Program-made: the position numbers and the translations under genes
Shown here: positions 35,879 through 43,965 of the stretch, one piece after another
Position numbering within the stretch: position 1 is the stretch's first letter
Layout of the letters: every line of letters starts with the position of its first letter
Notes under the pieces: generated by a model
Told to the model about the DNA's origin: nothing
Database searches by the model: none
Seen by the model: only the letters and a program-made list of their open reading frames with translations
From: RGIG4140 sp045638265
Lineage (GTDB): Bacteria > Pseudomonadota > Alphaproteobacteria > CAAHEQ01 > UBA3637
NCBI GenBank assembly: GCA_045638265.1
Contig: JAZUBA010000044.1
Location: forward strand, 273,004 to 337,003
Reading direction: 5' to 3'
DNA length: 64,000 bases

Positions 35879-36769
35879 ATGGCACAGACAACAACAGGCA
35901 TTATTATCAGCCCAAACCCGAAAGCGCAACAATTAGCCGGCGAATTGTTAAAAATTTTACCGGCTGAAATTGTGAATGTTACATTTTCGGGAAATATGGC
36001 TGATACAACACAATTATCCAATTATAAGCATTTACGTCAATTTGTTGCCGTCGGTGGTGATGGCGCCTGTTTAAAAGCCATGAAAATCGCTCATGAATTA
36101 TCACAACAGGACAACACCGGCAAACCGCCAATTGTATTCGGTTTAAATTGCGGACATATCGGCGCATTATCCAATCCGATCGGCGATATTCAAAAATTAC
36201 CCGAACGAATCGCAACAACAGCTTATCAAGCCGTTTATCCGTTAGAAGTTAAAGCTACTTTCCGTGAAAAAATTATGTATCATACGTTTTTCAATGAAGT
36301 TTTGTTAAAACCGTTAGGTAATGTTACAAATTTAAAAATTGTCTGGAAAGATAACATTTGGTATCAAAAAAACATACGAGGCGGAATCATGGTTGCTACT
36401 AAAATCGGCGAAAACGCTATGAATGCCTGTAATTATACAGGTCCCGAACCAATTTTAACCATTCCCGATACAGCACATTGGCGAATGAGTACACTTCATG
36501 CTATGAATAACGATACAACCTGTGATAAAGCATTTCAAACCATTGTACCGGCACATGCCCGCATTACCGTTGATGTCAACAATCCATACGAAGATAGAAA
36601 CGCACAACTTGCCGGTGATAGCCATTATAATGATGGCGAACATCAGTTAATGCAAGAGAATCGGGTTGTCGGGGTACGAACAGACAGTCTGTTTGTTGAA
36701 AAAATCAAAATAGCCTCTTCACCCAAATGCATTTTACTGGCACGTGAAAAAATGCATATACGTTCATAA
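35879..36769 (+). CDS. nadK: NAD kinase-like protein, divergent
   Basis: 296 residues. The N-terminal diacylglycerol/NAD kinase motif is present as 'FVAVGGDGACLKAM', with the GGDG loop near residue 59, and 'VFGLNCGHIGALSN' corresponds to the family NxGxxGFL. 'YHTFFNEVLLKP' provides the NE motif. The usual TPxGSTAYxxSAGG stretch reads 'VATKIGENAMNACNYTG', and Thr of GGDGT is Ala. NAD kinase makes NADP from NAD and ATP. The gross fold order is kept, but changes in the substrate loop leave activity open; no second copy lies in the window. The ATG follows AAAAGGAGTG, and the gene is 13 bases before pyrB. Confidence 0.78.
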   Translation: MAQTTTGIIISPNPKAQQLAGELLKILPAEIVNVTFSGNMADTTQLSNYKHLRQFVAVGGDGACLKAMKIAHELSQQDNTGKPPIVFGLNCGHIGALSNPIGDIQKLPERIATTAYQAVYPLEVKATFREKIMYHTFFNEVLLKPLGNVTNLKIVWKDNIWYQKNIRGGIMVATKIGENAMNACNYTGPEPILTIPDTAHWRMSTLHAMNNDTTCDKAFQTIVPAHARITVDVNNPYEDRNAQLAGDSHYNDGEHQLMQENRVVGVRTDSLFVEKIKIASSPKCILLAREKMHIRS

Positions 36770-36782
36770 AAAAGGAGTAACA

Positions 36783-37700
36783 ATGAAGCATCTTATTTCT
36801 TGCAATCAATTTACAAAAACAGAGATATTATCTTTATTTGAATTGGCAGATAAAATAAAAAACAACCCATCTTTGTATTGTGAGGCACTTAAAAATAAAG
36901 TCATTGCAACGGTATTTTATGAACCATCTACCCGAACCCGTTTATCATTTTCATCAGCAATTGTCCGATTAGGAGCTTCCTTAATCAGTACAGAAAATGC
37001 CCATGAAAATTCATCGGCCAATAAAGGAGAAACATTAGAAGATACCATTCGTATTATTCAAGGCTATGCTGATGCTATTGTTTTGCGTCATCCCGATAAT
37101 GATGCCGCTCAAAAAGCCGCACACGTTGCATCTGTACCTATTTTAAATGCCGGAAGTGGAGGCAAAGAACATCCGACACAAGGATTATTAGATTTATATA
37201 CAATCAATACATACAAAAAAAGCTTAAATAATCTTAAAATTGCTTTCATAGGCGATTTAAAATACGGCAGAACAATCCACTCATTGTTGAAACTTTTAAC
37301 ACTTTTTGACGGAATTGAAATACATTCATTGTCCGTAAAAGAACTGGAACTACCAATTGAATTTCATCACTTATTCACAGAAAAAAATGTAAAATATATT
37401 AAACACGAATCTATGGATACATTACCACGCAATATTGATATTCTATATCAAACACGCATTCAAAAAGAACGATTACAAAATGAAGGCATTCATCCGCACA
37501 AAGCCTCATTTATCATTAACAAACAAATTTTAGATACTTTTTCTGCCGATACATATTTAATGCATCCATTACCTCGTATTGACGAAATTGATAATGATGT
37601 AGATACGGATGCTCGTTCTATCTTTTTTCAACAAGCCCATAACGGATTGTATATTCGTATGGCAGTTTTATATAAATGTTTCTATCCGGATACAAAATAA
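36783..37700 (+). CDS. pyrB: Aspartate carbamoyltransferase catalytic subunit
   Basis: 305 residues. 'VFYEPSTRTRLSFSSAIVRLGA' is the carbamoyl-phosphate signature, followed by 'NAGSGGKEHPTQGLLDLYTI', 'IAFIGDLKYGRTIHSLLKLL', 'DILYQTRIQKER' and 'LMHPLPRIDEIDNDVD'. These choose aspartate over ornithine as substrate, and the length equals the E. coli catalytic chain. It catalyses the committed step of pyrimidine synthesis in the cytosol. No pyrI regulatory gene is adjacent. The ATG at 36783 follows AAAAGGAG; a longer reading from 36744 would overlap the upstream gene. A second pyrimidine-type gene, the pyrD-like one, lies at 14281. Confidence 0.94.
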   Translation: MKHLISCNQFTKTEILSLFELADKIKNNPSLYCEALKNKVIATVFYEPSTRTRLSFSSAIVRLGASLISTENAHENSSANKGETLEDTIRIIQGYADAIVLRHPDNDAAQKAAHVASVPILNAGSGGKEHPTQGLLDLYTINTYKKSLNNLKIAFIGDLKYGRTIHSLLKLLTLFDGIEIHSLSVKELELPIEFHHLFTEKNVKYIKHESMDTLPRNIDILYQTRIQKERLQNEGIHPHKASFIINKQILDTFSADTYLMHPLPRIDEIDNDVDTDARSIFFQQAHNGLYIRMAVLYKCFYPDTK

Positions 37701-37733
37701 AAAAGTAGGCTTTAAAAATCTGTGAAAAAACGG

Positions 37734-37762
37734 TTGCAATTTAAACAAAAATATTATAAACT
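37734..37762 (+). promoter_or_regulatory. Sigma70-like promoter of frr
   Basis: TTGCAA (37734-37739), a 17-base spacer and TAAACT (37757-37762), 36 bases before the frr ATG. Confidence 0.5.
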
Positions 37763-37798
37763 GTTTTCACATTCATTTTTAACAGAAGGATAAAAAAT

Positions 37799-38359
37799 AT
37801 GAGTTACGCAGAAATTAAAGAAGATATGCAAACACGTCTCGGTAAAACAGCCGATGCGTTAAAAAAAGATTTTTCAGGTTTAAGAACAGGTCGTGCCACA
37901 ACAGCATTATTAGACGGTGTTATGGTCGAATCTTACGGTGCTATCGTTCCGCTTAATCAAGTCGGTAACGTTTCTGTTTCAGATGCCCGTATGTTATCTG
38001 TTTCCGTTTGGGATAAATCTATGATTAAAAAAGTAGAAAAAGCCATCGTAGAAGCAGGTCTTGGTTTAAATCCGATGAATGACGGCATTGTCATTCGTAT
38101 TCCAATTCCACCATTGTCCGAAGAACGTCGTGTTGAATTAACCAAAATTGCCGGTCGTTATACAGAAACAGCTCGTGTATCCGTTCGTAACTTACGTCGT
38201 GATGCCTTAGACGGCATTAAAAAATTGAAAAATGCAAATGAAATTTCAGAAGACGAACAAAAACGTTATGAATCTGAAATTCAAAAACTAACTGATGAAG
38301 GTATTAAAGAATTAGATGAAATGCTTAAAGCAAAAGAAGTTGAAATTCATCAGGTTTAA
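37799..38359 (+). CDS. frr: Ribosome recycling factor
   Basis: 186 residues, the usual size. 'FSGLRTGRATTALLDGVMVESYGAIVPLNQVGNVSV' and 'MIKKVEKAIVEAGLGLNPMNDGIVIRIPIPPLSEERRVELTK' cover the beta domain, and the flanking long helices form the tRNA-like three-helix bundle ('ARVSVRNLRRDALDGIKKLK'). With EF-G it splits post-termination ribosomes. It has its own promoter and a strong terminator, whereas frr often follows pyrH; pyrH is not nearby. Confidence 0.97.
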   Translation: MSYAEIKEDMQTRLGKTADALKKDFSGLRTGRATTALLDGVMVESYGAIVPLNQVGNVSVSDARMLSVSVWDKSMIKKVEKAIVEAGLGLNPMNDGIVIRIPIPPLSEERRVELTKIAGRYTETARVSVRNLRRDALDGIKKLKNANEISEDEQKRYESEIQKLTDEGIKELDEMLKAKEVEIHQV

Positions 38360-38374
38360 ATTTTAAGATATAAA

Positions 38375-38407
38375 AAAAGCGGAGCCGTTCAGGTTCCGCT
38401 TTTTAAG
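38375..38407. terminator. Bidirectional terminator between frr and the 38416 gene
   Basis: An 11-bp stem (AAAGCGGAGCC / GGTTCCGCTTT with one G-U pair) and five-base loop, with A and T runs either side, between converging genes. Confidence 0.85.
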
Positions 38408-38415
38408 TTTAAATT

Positions 38416-38865
38416 TTAGCCGTTTTGTAATACTTCCCGGCGATAATAGCCATTAATAGTCCGTTGCGTATTTGACCAGCGAAACAAATCCTGTGACTGT
38501 GTACTTATTTTTTTAGGTAAAAAATAAATATGGGCAACATATCCGCCAACTTCTTTTTCAGGCAAAGCGACATTCGCATAATAATCACCTTTTTTCTCCT
38601 GACCATTCCAATTATTTTGATGATTATTTAATTGGCGACATAATCCCCCCAAAGCACGCATAAAAGTCAAAAATCGATGAGCGCTTTTTTTAAAAGTTTC
38701 ACATGTTTCCATATATTCTCTCGGCAACACAAAAAATTCTTCTCCCGTTTTATCTTTTTGCATTAAAATAAAATCGGCTGTTTTCTCTATTACACTTGCA
38801 TTCGGATAAACTTCTTTTAAAATATCAACACACTTATTTTCACATATACTTTTATCTTTTTTCAT
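38416..38865 (-). CDS. Conserved-looking protein of unknown function
   Basis: 149 residues from MKKDKSICENKCVDIL. No signal peptide or membrane helix is seen. It is a soluble, basic protein with three N-terminal cysteines, a 'FILMQKDKTGEEFFVLPREYMETCETFKKSAHRFLTFMRAL' middle and a C-terminal 'YVAHIYFLPKKIS'. The family is not recognised. The start at 38865 is chosen for AAAGGAAAG upstream. It ends against the frr terminator, so it is a single-gene unit. Confidence 0.6.
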   Translation of the reverse strand: MKKDKSICENKCVDILKEVYPNASVIEKTADFILMQKDKTGEEFFVLPREYMETCETFKKSAHRFLTFMRALGGLCRQLNNHQNNWNGQEKKGDYYANVALPEKEVGGYVAHIYFLPKKISTQSQDLFRWSNTQRTINGYYRREVLQNG

Positions 38866-39008
38866 ATTCTTTCCTTTCAACAACCCTATGATTATGTTCT
38901 AAATACTTTATTTGTTTTATTTTGTCAATCATTTTTTAACAATTAAATTGTTTTTCTACCTTGCCAAATTACTTTTACGATTTACTTATATAGAAAGAAA
39001 GGACTCGT

Positions 39009-39731
39009 ATGACAACGCCTTTGATTGCATTTTCAATCACGCTTTTGACCGGACTGGCAACATGTATCGGTGGATTATTCATATTTTTTCCCAACAACAA
39101 AAATGTTATATTTTTATCTGCTAGTCTGGCGCTATCGGGTATAATTATGATATATATATCTTTGTTTGAAATTCTGCCTAATGCCGTTGAACAACTGCAA
39201 ATAAATCATATTTTTTCACCACGACCAACAACCATTTCTGCTTTTATAGTCGGGATTATCTGTATTGCATTCATTGACACCGTTTTATCTTATGTTCAAC
39301 AAAAATATCAACCTCAATCCGATTTACAACACATGGGGTTAATCACTTTTCTTATTTTAACCATCCATAATCTGCCGGAGGGATTTATCACATTTATCAG
39401 TTTTTTAGAAAATCCGACATTAGGCATACCGATTGCTTTAACCATCGCATTACATAATATTCCCGAAGGCATTGCTATTGCTGTTCCTGTATATATTCTG
39501 TCAAACAGCAAAACAAAGGCTTTTGTATTGACTTTATGCAGCGGACTTGCTGAACCATTGGGTGCCGTTACCGGTTATTTTATTTTAAAGTCTTATATCT
39601 CATCGGATATATTGGGTATTGCATTTGGCATTATAGCCGGCATCATGTGTTTTATCGCCATTCATGATTTAATTCCGACTGCGCATAAATTAAAACAAAA
39701 AAACAATTCTATTCATACCAAACAATCATAA
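39009..39731 (+). CDS. zupT: ZIP-family metal transporter (ZupT-like)
   Basis: 240 residues with eight predicted membrane helices. The two metal-site motifs are 'HNLPEGFITF' (helix 4) and 'HNIPEGIAIAVP' (helix 5), and 'GLAEPLGAVTGY' lies further on, as in ZupT. The family takes up zinc and other divalent metals such as iron or manganese. The loop between helices 3 and 4 is short with few histidines. An AAAGGACTCGT ribosome site precedes the ATG. It is not obviously coupled to neighbours. Confidence 0.92.
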   Translation: MTTPLIAFSITLLTGLATCIGGLFIFFPNNKNVIFLSASLALSGIIMIYISLFEILPNAVEQLQINHIFSPRPTTISAFIVGIICIAFIDTVLSYVQQKYQPQSDLQHMGLITFLILTIHNLPEGFITFISFLENPTLGIPIALTIALHNIPEGIAIAVPVYILSNSKTKAFVLTLCSGLAEPLGAVTGYFILKSYISSDILGIAFGIIAGIMCFIAIHDLIPTAHKLKQKNNSIHTKQS

Positions 39732-39798
39732 AATGATTGCCTTTTTATAAAAAAACAGTTATACTTTTTTTCGTTTATATACTACAAGGAGAATACAA

Positions 39799-40314
39799 AT
39801 GAAAAAAATATTTATTTTATCAACAGCATTATTCATAGCAAGCGGTGCCTGTGCTGATTTATTACAAAAACCATTAGATATCAAATCAAATGGAAATAGC
39901 ATACTCAATATCAATTCAGCATTTAAAGCCGATAAAATTAAGACTGTTATACAACCGGGTACTACTGTTAACTTTGATGTGAACGATCCTGTTAATTCAA
40001 GTAATATTAAAATAAATACACCCGAGGGAATGGAAGCAAAATTAGCACAATATGAAGCATTAAAAGCAAAATTAGAATTACAATTAGAAGAATTAATTAA
40101 ACAAGGTCAAGAAGAAACAGAAAAAGCTCAACAATTAAAAGTTGAAATTGACAGATTAACCGTTTTAATCGATTCTATTACAACAACAATTTCAGAAAGA
40201 ACCGACACATTAACTGATTCCGATACAGAAACAGAATCAACGGATGACCCCTCAACTAATTCTGAAACATCGGCTGAACCGTCTGTTTCGGAAGAACAAA
40301 CAACTCAAAACTAA
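39799..40314 (+). CDS. Secreted coiled-coil protein with acidic Ser/Thr tail
   Basis: 171 residues, not a recognised family. The signal peptide is MKKIFILSTALFIASGACA. The mature part has a polar beta-like segment (about 22-75), a predicted coiled coil (about 80-135, 'MEAKLAQYEALKAKLELQLEEL' without the last residues being needed), and a low-complexity acidic tail rich in Thr, Ser, Glu and Asp (from about 135). A periplasmic or surface protein is likely. An AAGGAGAA ribosome site and a strong terminator (40325-40364) show it is a single-gene unit. Confidence 0.7.
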   Translation: MKKIFILSTALFIASGACADLLQKPLDIKSNGNSILNINSAFKADKIKTVIQPGTTVNFDVNDPVNSSNIKINTPEGMEAKLAQYEALKAKLELQLEELIKQGQEETEKAQQLKVEIDRLTVLIDSITTTISERTDTLTDSDTETESTDDPSTNSETSAEPSVSEEQTTQN

Positions 40315-40324
40315 TTTAAACCAA

Positions 40325-40364
40325 AAGCTTTTCTCTCTTTCATTGGGAGAAAAGCTTATTTTTT
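40325..40364 (+). terminator. Rho-independent terminator of the 39799 gene
   Basis: An 11-bp perfect stem (AAGCTTTTCTC / GAGAAAAGCTT) followed by ATTTTTTC, directly after the secreted coiled-coil gene. Confidence 0.85.
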
Positions 40365-40382
40365 CTTTTCATCAGAGGTCTT

Positions 40383-41003
40383 ATGTCTTTATTAATTATA
40401 TGGGATTGGGATAACACACTTATGAATACCCGACCTGCCGTCAAAGCCGGCTTACAGGATTTGGTCAATCATCATCAATTAGAACCGATAACAGATGCAG
40501 ATGTTTTTAATGTTATGACATCTCATCGGGGTGATTTCTGGAAAGCTCGTTTCGGTGATAATATTCCCGATGCTGTTGCTTACTATGTTCAATGTTATCA
40601 ACAACACGCTGATTTGGTAAAACCTTTTGAACATACACTGAATGTTTTAAATCGTGTCAGAGAAAACAACATTCGTCAAGTGATTTTAAGTAACAAAAAT
40701 CATGCTTCACTGGTTCAGGAAGTTGCCCGTCATCAGTTGACCAATTATTTTGATGCCATACTCGGCACTTCAGGGCCATTGGGCAAACCGGATAAAGCCT
40801 TTATTGAACCGATTTTAGAAAAATTTAATCCATCAAAAATTGTGTTAATCGGAGATGGTATTTCCGATATGCTTATGGCTCAAAATATTAATGCCACGGC
40901 TATTTTGGTTCATCGTCCGGATGCAACCGATTTACCGTGTCATTTTTCATGCGAAACACTCAAGGATGTTGAGGCCGTCTTAACAACACACATCTTTAAA
41001 TAA
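40383..41003 (+). CDS. HAD-superfamily phosphatase (phosphoglycolate phosphatase-like)
   Basis: 206 residues. Motif I is 'IIWDWDNTLMNT' with the nucleophile Asp, motif II is 'VILSNKNH', motif III is the Lys in 'GKPDKAFIEPIL', and motif IV is 'VLIGDGISDMLMA'. The helical cap sits between motifs I and II. The Gph-like subgroup acts on small phosphate esters such as phosphoglycolate or pyrophosphate; the exact substrate is not determined. The ATG follows AGAGGTCTT. It converges with the M48 protease gene 12 bases away. Confidence 0.85.
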   Translation: MSLLIIWDWDNTLMNTRPAVKAGLQDLVNHHQLEPITDADVFNVMTSHRGDFWKARFGDNIPDAVAYYVQCYQQHADLVKPFEHTLNVLNRVRENNIRQVILSNKNHASLVQEVARHQLTNYFDAILGTSGPLGKPDKAFIEPILEKFNPSKIVLIGDGISDMLMAQNINATAILVHRPDATDLPCHFSCETLKDVEAVLTTHIFK

Positions 41004-41015
41004 TTTATTTTCGTG

Positions 41016-42314
41016 TTATTTTTCAGGCAAAGATAAAATATCTTGTGCCTGAATATAATTCGGAGAATTTTCAGGTAGTGTTTTTAAAGCTTTTTGAGCT
41101 TGTTTTTTTGCATTTTTCATATCACCTAATGTTCTGTAATATTCAGCCATAACATATGGTATTTCTTTTTTATTACCTAATTGTTCATAAGCTGTTGCTA
41201 ACAACTGCCACGCCAAAGGAGTCTCTTTTTCATCAAGCAACACATATTTTAAATGATCCACAGCTCGTTCAGCCTTTTCCCGAGTCGGATTTTGCAATAA
41301 AGCTTGTGCTAACGACAAACGAAATAACGGAGCTTTCGGTAATAAATCAATTGCTTTTTGATAATACACAATCGCTTGATCTATCTGTCCCGTTTCTAAA
41401 TAAAACTGTGCTTTTAACTCATAAAAATAAGGGTAATCAGATTTTTGAAGAATCAATTTATCCAATAAATCCTGTGCTTGTGAAAATTGACGATGACGGT
41501 ATAACGCCACCGCACGAGCATAATCAGGCGCCATCCCCTGTTGATTTTGATACAACGCAAATGTTTGTTTCGGTTCATATAAAAAACCAATAAGTTTAGC
41601 TTTAATTAAATCAAATCGTACATCTTGCCGCACCGGTTTGGCATGGGCTAAAAAACGTTCCAAAGACTTAATTCTATCCTTCGTCATCGGGTGGGTTCGC
41701 ATATATGAAAAATCATCAGACGAAACGAGTCGTTCCTGTGCCTGAATTGTTTTCATTGTATTATCAAACCCTTTCATTGAATAATTCGTTTTCTTCAAAA
41801 TATCAACGGCCGTTCTGTCAGCCGCACTTTCTTCTGATTGCCGATAAGCAGTAAAAATTCCCGTTGCTGATGATGTTCCGCCCATCATAACGGCTAATCC
41901 GGCATCCGGACGACCGGCAACAGCAACCAATCCGCCTAATACAGTAGAAATTAAAGCCGTAACCTGTGCTTTATCATAAATCCCCTGTCCACGCACAACG
42001 TGTCCGCCGATAATATGTCCCGTTTCGTGAGCTAAAACAAAAATCAAATCATCAACGGCTTTCGATTGTGTAATCAAACCGGTATGAACAAAAACAGTTT
42101 GTCCTCCGGCAACAAATGCATTGATAGACGAATCATTAATCAATACAACTTCGGCATTATCAGGATTTAATCCGCCCGCTTTAAAAATCTGACGTAAATA
42201 GGTACCGATGACCGCTTCAATTTCCGTATCACGAATAACGGATATTGCATGTACTGACGAATTATACATCAACAAGACCAAAGTCAAACAAAAAACGGCT
42301 ATTTTTTTTATCAT
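41016..42314 (-). CDS. Periplasmic M48 metalloprotease with TPR domain (BepA/YfgC-like)
   Basis: 432 residues. A signal peptide (MIKKIAVFCLTLVLLMYNSSVHA) leads the M48 domain, with the zinc site HETGHIIGGH near residue 92 and the third ligand Glu in 'QSEESAADRTAVDIL'. From about residue 225 several tetratricopeptide repeats follow ('YPYFYELKAQFYLETGQIDQAIVYYQKAIDLLP'). BepA-type proteins handle outer-membrane protein assembly and degrade misassembled LptD or BAM substrates. This domain order matches that role. The gene stands alone between a HAD gene and the MlaD genes. Confidence 0.92.
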   Translation of the reverse strand: MIKKIAVFCLTLVLLMYNSSVHAISVIRDTEIEAVIGTYLRQIFKAGGLNPDNAEVVLINDSSINAFVAGGQTVFVHTGLITQSKAVDDLIFVLAHETGHIIGGHVVRGQGIYDKAQVTALISTVLGGLVAVAGRPDAGLAVMMGGTSSATGIFTAYRQSEESAADRTAVDILKKTNYSMKGFDNTMKTIQAQERLVSSDDFSYMRTHPMTKDRIKSLERFLAHAKPVRQDVRFDLIKAKLIGFLYEPKQTFALYQNQQGMAPDYARAVALYRHRQFSQAQDLLDKLILQKSDYPYFYELKAQFYLETGQIDQAIVYYQKAIDLLPKAPLFRLSLAQALLQNPTREKAERAVDHLKYVLLDEKETPLAWQLLATAYEQLGNKKEIPYVMAEYYRTLGDMKNAKKQAQKALKTLPENSPNYIQAQDILSLPEK

Positions 42315-42395
42315 ATAAACTCCTCTTTTTATCTATTCACTTTAAATCATTTTTATCAAAAGTCAATTTATTCCATGCAAAAAATTGAAATTTAC

Positions 42396-42424
42396 TTGAC
42401 AAAACCACTATTTTTGAGTCAAAT
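42396..42424 (+). promoter_or_regulatory. Candidate promoter of the MlaD operon
   Basis: Consensus TTGACA (42396-42401), a 17-base spacer and the weaker TCAAAT (42419-42424), 20 bases before the first ATG. Confidence 0.45.
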
Positions 42425-42444
42425 AGTACAAAAAGGAAAATAAA

Positions 42445-42936
42445 ATGAAAATTAAGACAGAAAATAAGCAAATAATTGCCGGTACATTATTGGTTATCTT
42501 ACTGGCCGTTTCTTTGTTGTTTGTCCATTCAAAAGGCAAAACAGATAATACAGATAACGGCTTCATATTATACGCCCCTTTTACAAAAGCTGATGGTTTA
42601 ATGACAGGAGCTGAAGTACGTATTGCCGGCATTAAAGTTGGGAAAGTTATCAATCAATCATTGAGCGAAGGTTATCGTGTTAAAGTAAAATTGGCATTTG
42701 ACAAACCGGTACAAATATCCGACGATTCCTCTGCCGTTATTGAAACAGATGGACTACTCGGTTCTAAATATTTAGAAATTATTCCAGGTGGCAGTGAAGA
42801 TATGTTGGCAAACGGTGATGAAATTTTTTACACACAAGACGCCTTAATTTTAACGGAATTGATGGACAAAGTAAATGCTTATATGCGTGAAAAGAAAAAA
42901 GATGAATTAAGCAGTGATGAAGGAGATATGGAATGA
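42445..42936 (+). CDS. mlaD: MlaD-family lipid transport protein, first copy
   Basis: 163 residues. One N-terminal membrane helix (about 10-30) precedes an MCE domain: 'YAPFTKADGLMTGAEVRIAGIKVGKVINQSL', 'VKVKLAFDKPVQISDDSSAVIETDGLLGSKYLEIIPGG'. MlaD forms a hexameric ring on the inner-membrane MlaFEDB complex and moves phospholipids between membranes. The C-terminus is a short helix rich in Lys and Glu. Its stop overlaps the next mlaD-like start (ATGGAATGA region), so the two are coupled. mlaE and mlaF are not present here. Confidence 0.9.
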   Translation: MKIKTENKQIIAGTLLVILLAVSLLFVHSKGKTDNTDNGFILYAPFTKADGLMTGAEVRIAGIKVGKVINQSLSEGYRVKVKLAFDKPVQISDDSSAVIETDGLLGSKYLEIIPGGSEDMLANGDEIFYTQDALILTELMDKVNAYMREKKKDELSSDEGDME

Positions 42937-43376
42937 AAAAAAATCCGGTTGAAACAATTTTAGGCTTTTTTGTGCTTATTTTTACGGGCGTATTTCTGTT
43001 TTTCGCCGCTTCTCGTGTAGAAACAAAAAACATTACAGGTTATAATGTTACGGCAAACTTTATGAAAGTCGGCGGATTAGAAGTCGGTTCAGATGTTCGT
43101 ATTTCCGGCATTAAGGTCGGTTCTGTTATTTCAACGGTCTTAAATCAGGAAACATATACTGCTGATGTCAAATTAAGCATTGATAACAATGTTAAATTAC
43201 CGATTGACACAGTTGCTGCCATTGCTGATGTCGGTGTCATGGGCGGTAAATACGTGCGTTTAGAACCTGGCAAAAGTCAAGCCATTCTCAAAAATAACGA
43301 CACAATAATGAATACCCGCAACTATAAATCATTAGAAGACAGTATTTCAGAATTTATCTTCTTATCAACAAAATAG
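42933..43376 (+). CDS. mlaD: MlaD-family lipid transport protein, second copy
   Basis: 147 residues with the same plan as its upstream neighbour: membrane helix (about 8-27), then 'YNVTANFMKVGGLEVGSDVRISGIKVGSVISTVL' and 'LPIDTVAAIADVGVMGGKYVRLEPGKS'. The two proteins are clearly paralogues but only partly alike, so this is an old duplication or two distinct MCE subunits that may form a mixed ring. It overlaps the first copy by 4 bases and is 7 bases before the DUF2155 gene. Confidence 0.9.
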   Translation: MKKNPVETILGFFVLIFTGVFLFFAASRVETKNITGYNVTANFMKVGGLEVGSDVRISGIKVGSVISTVLNQETYTADVKLSIDNNVKLPIDTVAAIADVGVMGGKYVRLEPGKSQAILKNNDTIMNTRNYKSLEDSISEFIFLSTK

Positions 43377-43383
43377 GTGTCTC

Positions 43384-43845
43384 ATGCGTATCTTATTTCT
43401 TCTTGCCTGTTGTTTGTTCTCGTTTTCAGCCCATTCTGCTGATATTGCCACCAAGCAACTCGTATTGCGTGGGGTCGATAAAATAACGGGACGGGTCAGT
43501 ACAATGTCAGCTACCGTTAATCAACCGTTGCACTTTGGCGCTTTAACAATTGTGCCTCATCGCTGTTTAACAAAACCGCAAGAAGAAACACCTGAAAACG
43601 CTGTATTTTTAACTATTTATGAAAATACACCCGAAGATCCGAATGAAGAAGTTTTTAAAGGATGGATGTTTTCATCTAATCCGGCTTTATCAGCCATGGA
43701 ACACCCGATTTATGACATCTGGGTTATCAAATGTATCAATAATGATATTGCCGAAAATCTCGTATCACCCGAACATGTTTCAAAAGAAGACGATTTGCAT
43801 TTGGTAGCCGATGATGATAATCCGGCTTTGGCACATGAAGAGTAA
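43384..43845 (+). CDS. DUF2155 periplasmic protein
   Basis: 153 residues. The signal peptide MRILFLLACCLFSFSAHSA is followed by 'LVLRGVDKITGRVSTMSATVNQPLHFGALTIVPHRCLTKP' and 'FKGWMFSSNPALSAMEHPIYDIWVIKC', the DUF2155 pattern: a small beta domain with two conserved cysteines, probably disulfide-linked in the periplasm. The function is unknown. In Alphaproteobacteria this gene is often near envelope lipid genes; here it directly follows the two MlaD genes. The C-terminus is acidic. Confidence 0.88.
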   Translation: MRILFLLACCLFSFSAHSADIATKQLVLRGVDKITGRVSTMSATVNQPLHFGALTIVPHRCLTKPQEETPENAVFLTIYENTPEDPNEEVFKGWMFSSNPALSAMEHPIYDIWVIKCINNDIAENLVSPEHVSKEDDLHLVADDDNPALAHEE

Positions 43846-43902
43846 TACGATCATTATTTCGTCTTTTTTTCATTTTATCTGCCATCAGCTATGTGATTTT
43901 AC

Positions 43903-43931
43903 TTGATTTTTTGATTTCTTCTTTTTATACT
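43903..43931 (+). promoter_or_regulatory. Sigma70-like promoter of the Mic60-like/hemY pair
   Basis: TTGATT (43903-43908), a 17-base spacer and TATACT (43926-43931), 34 bases before the ATG at 43966. Confidence 0.6.
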
Positions 43932-43965
43932 GTTTTCAATTATGACACTTAAAGGAGTTCAAACA

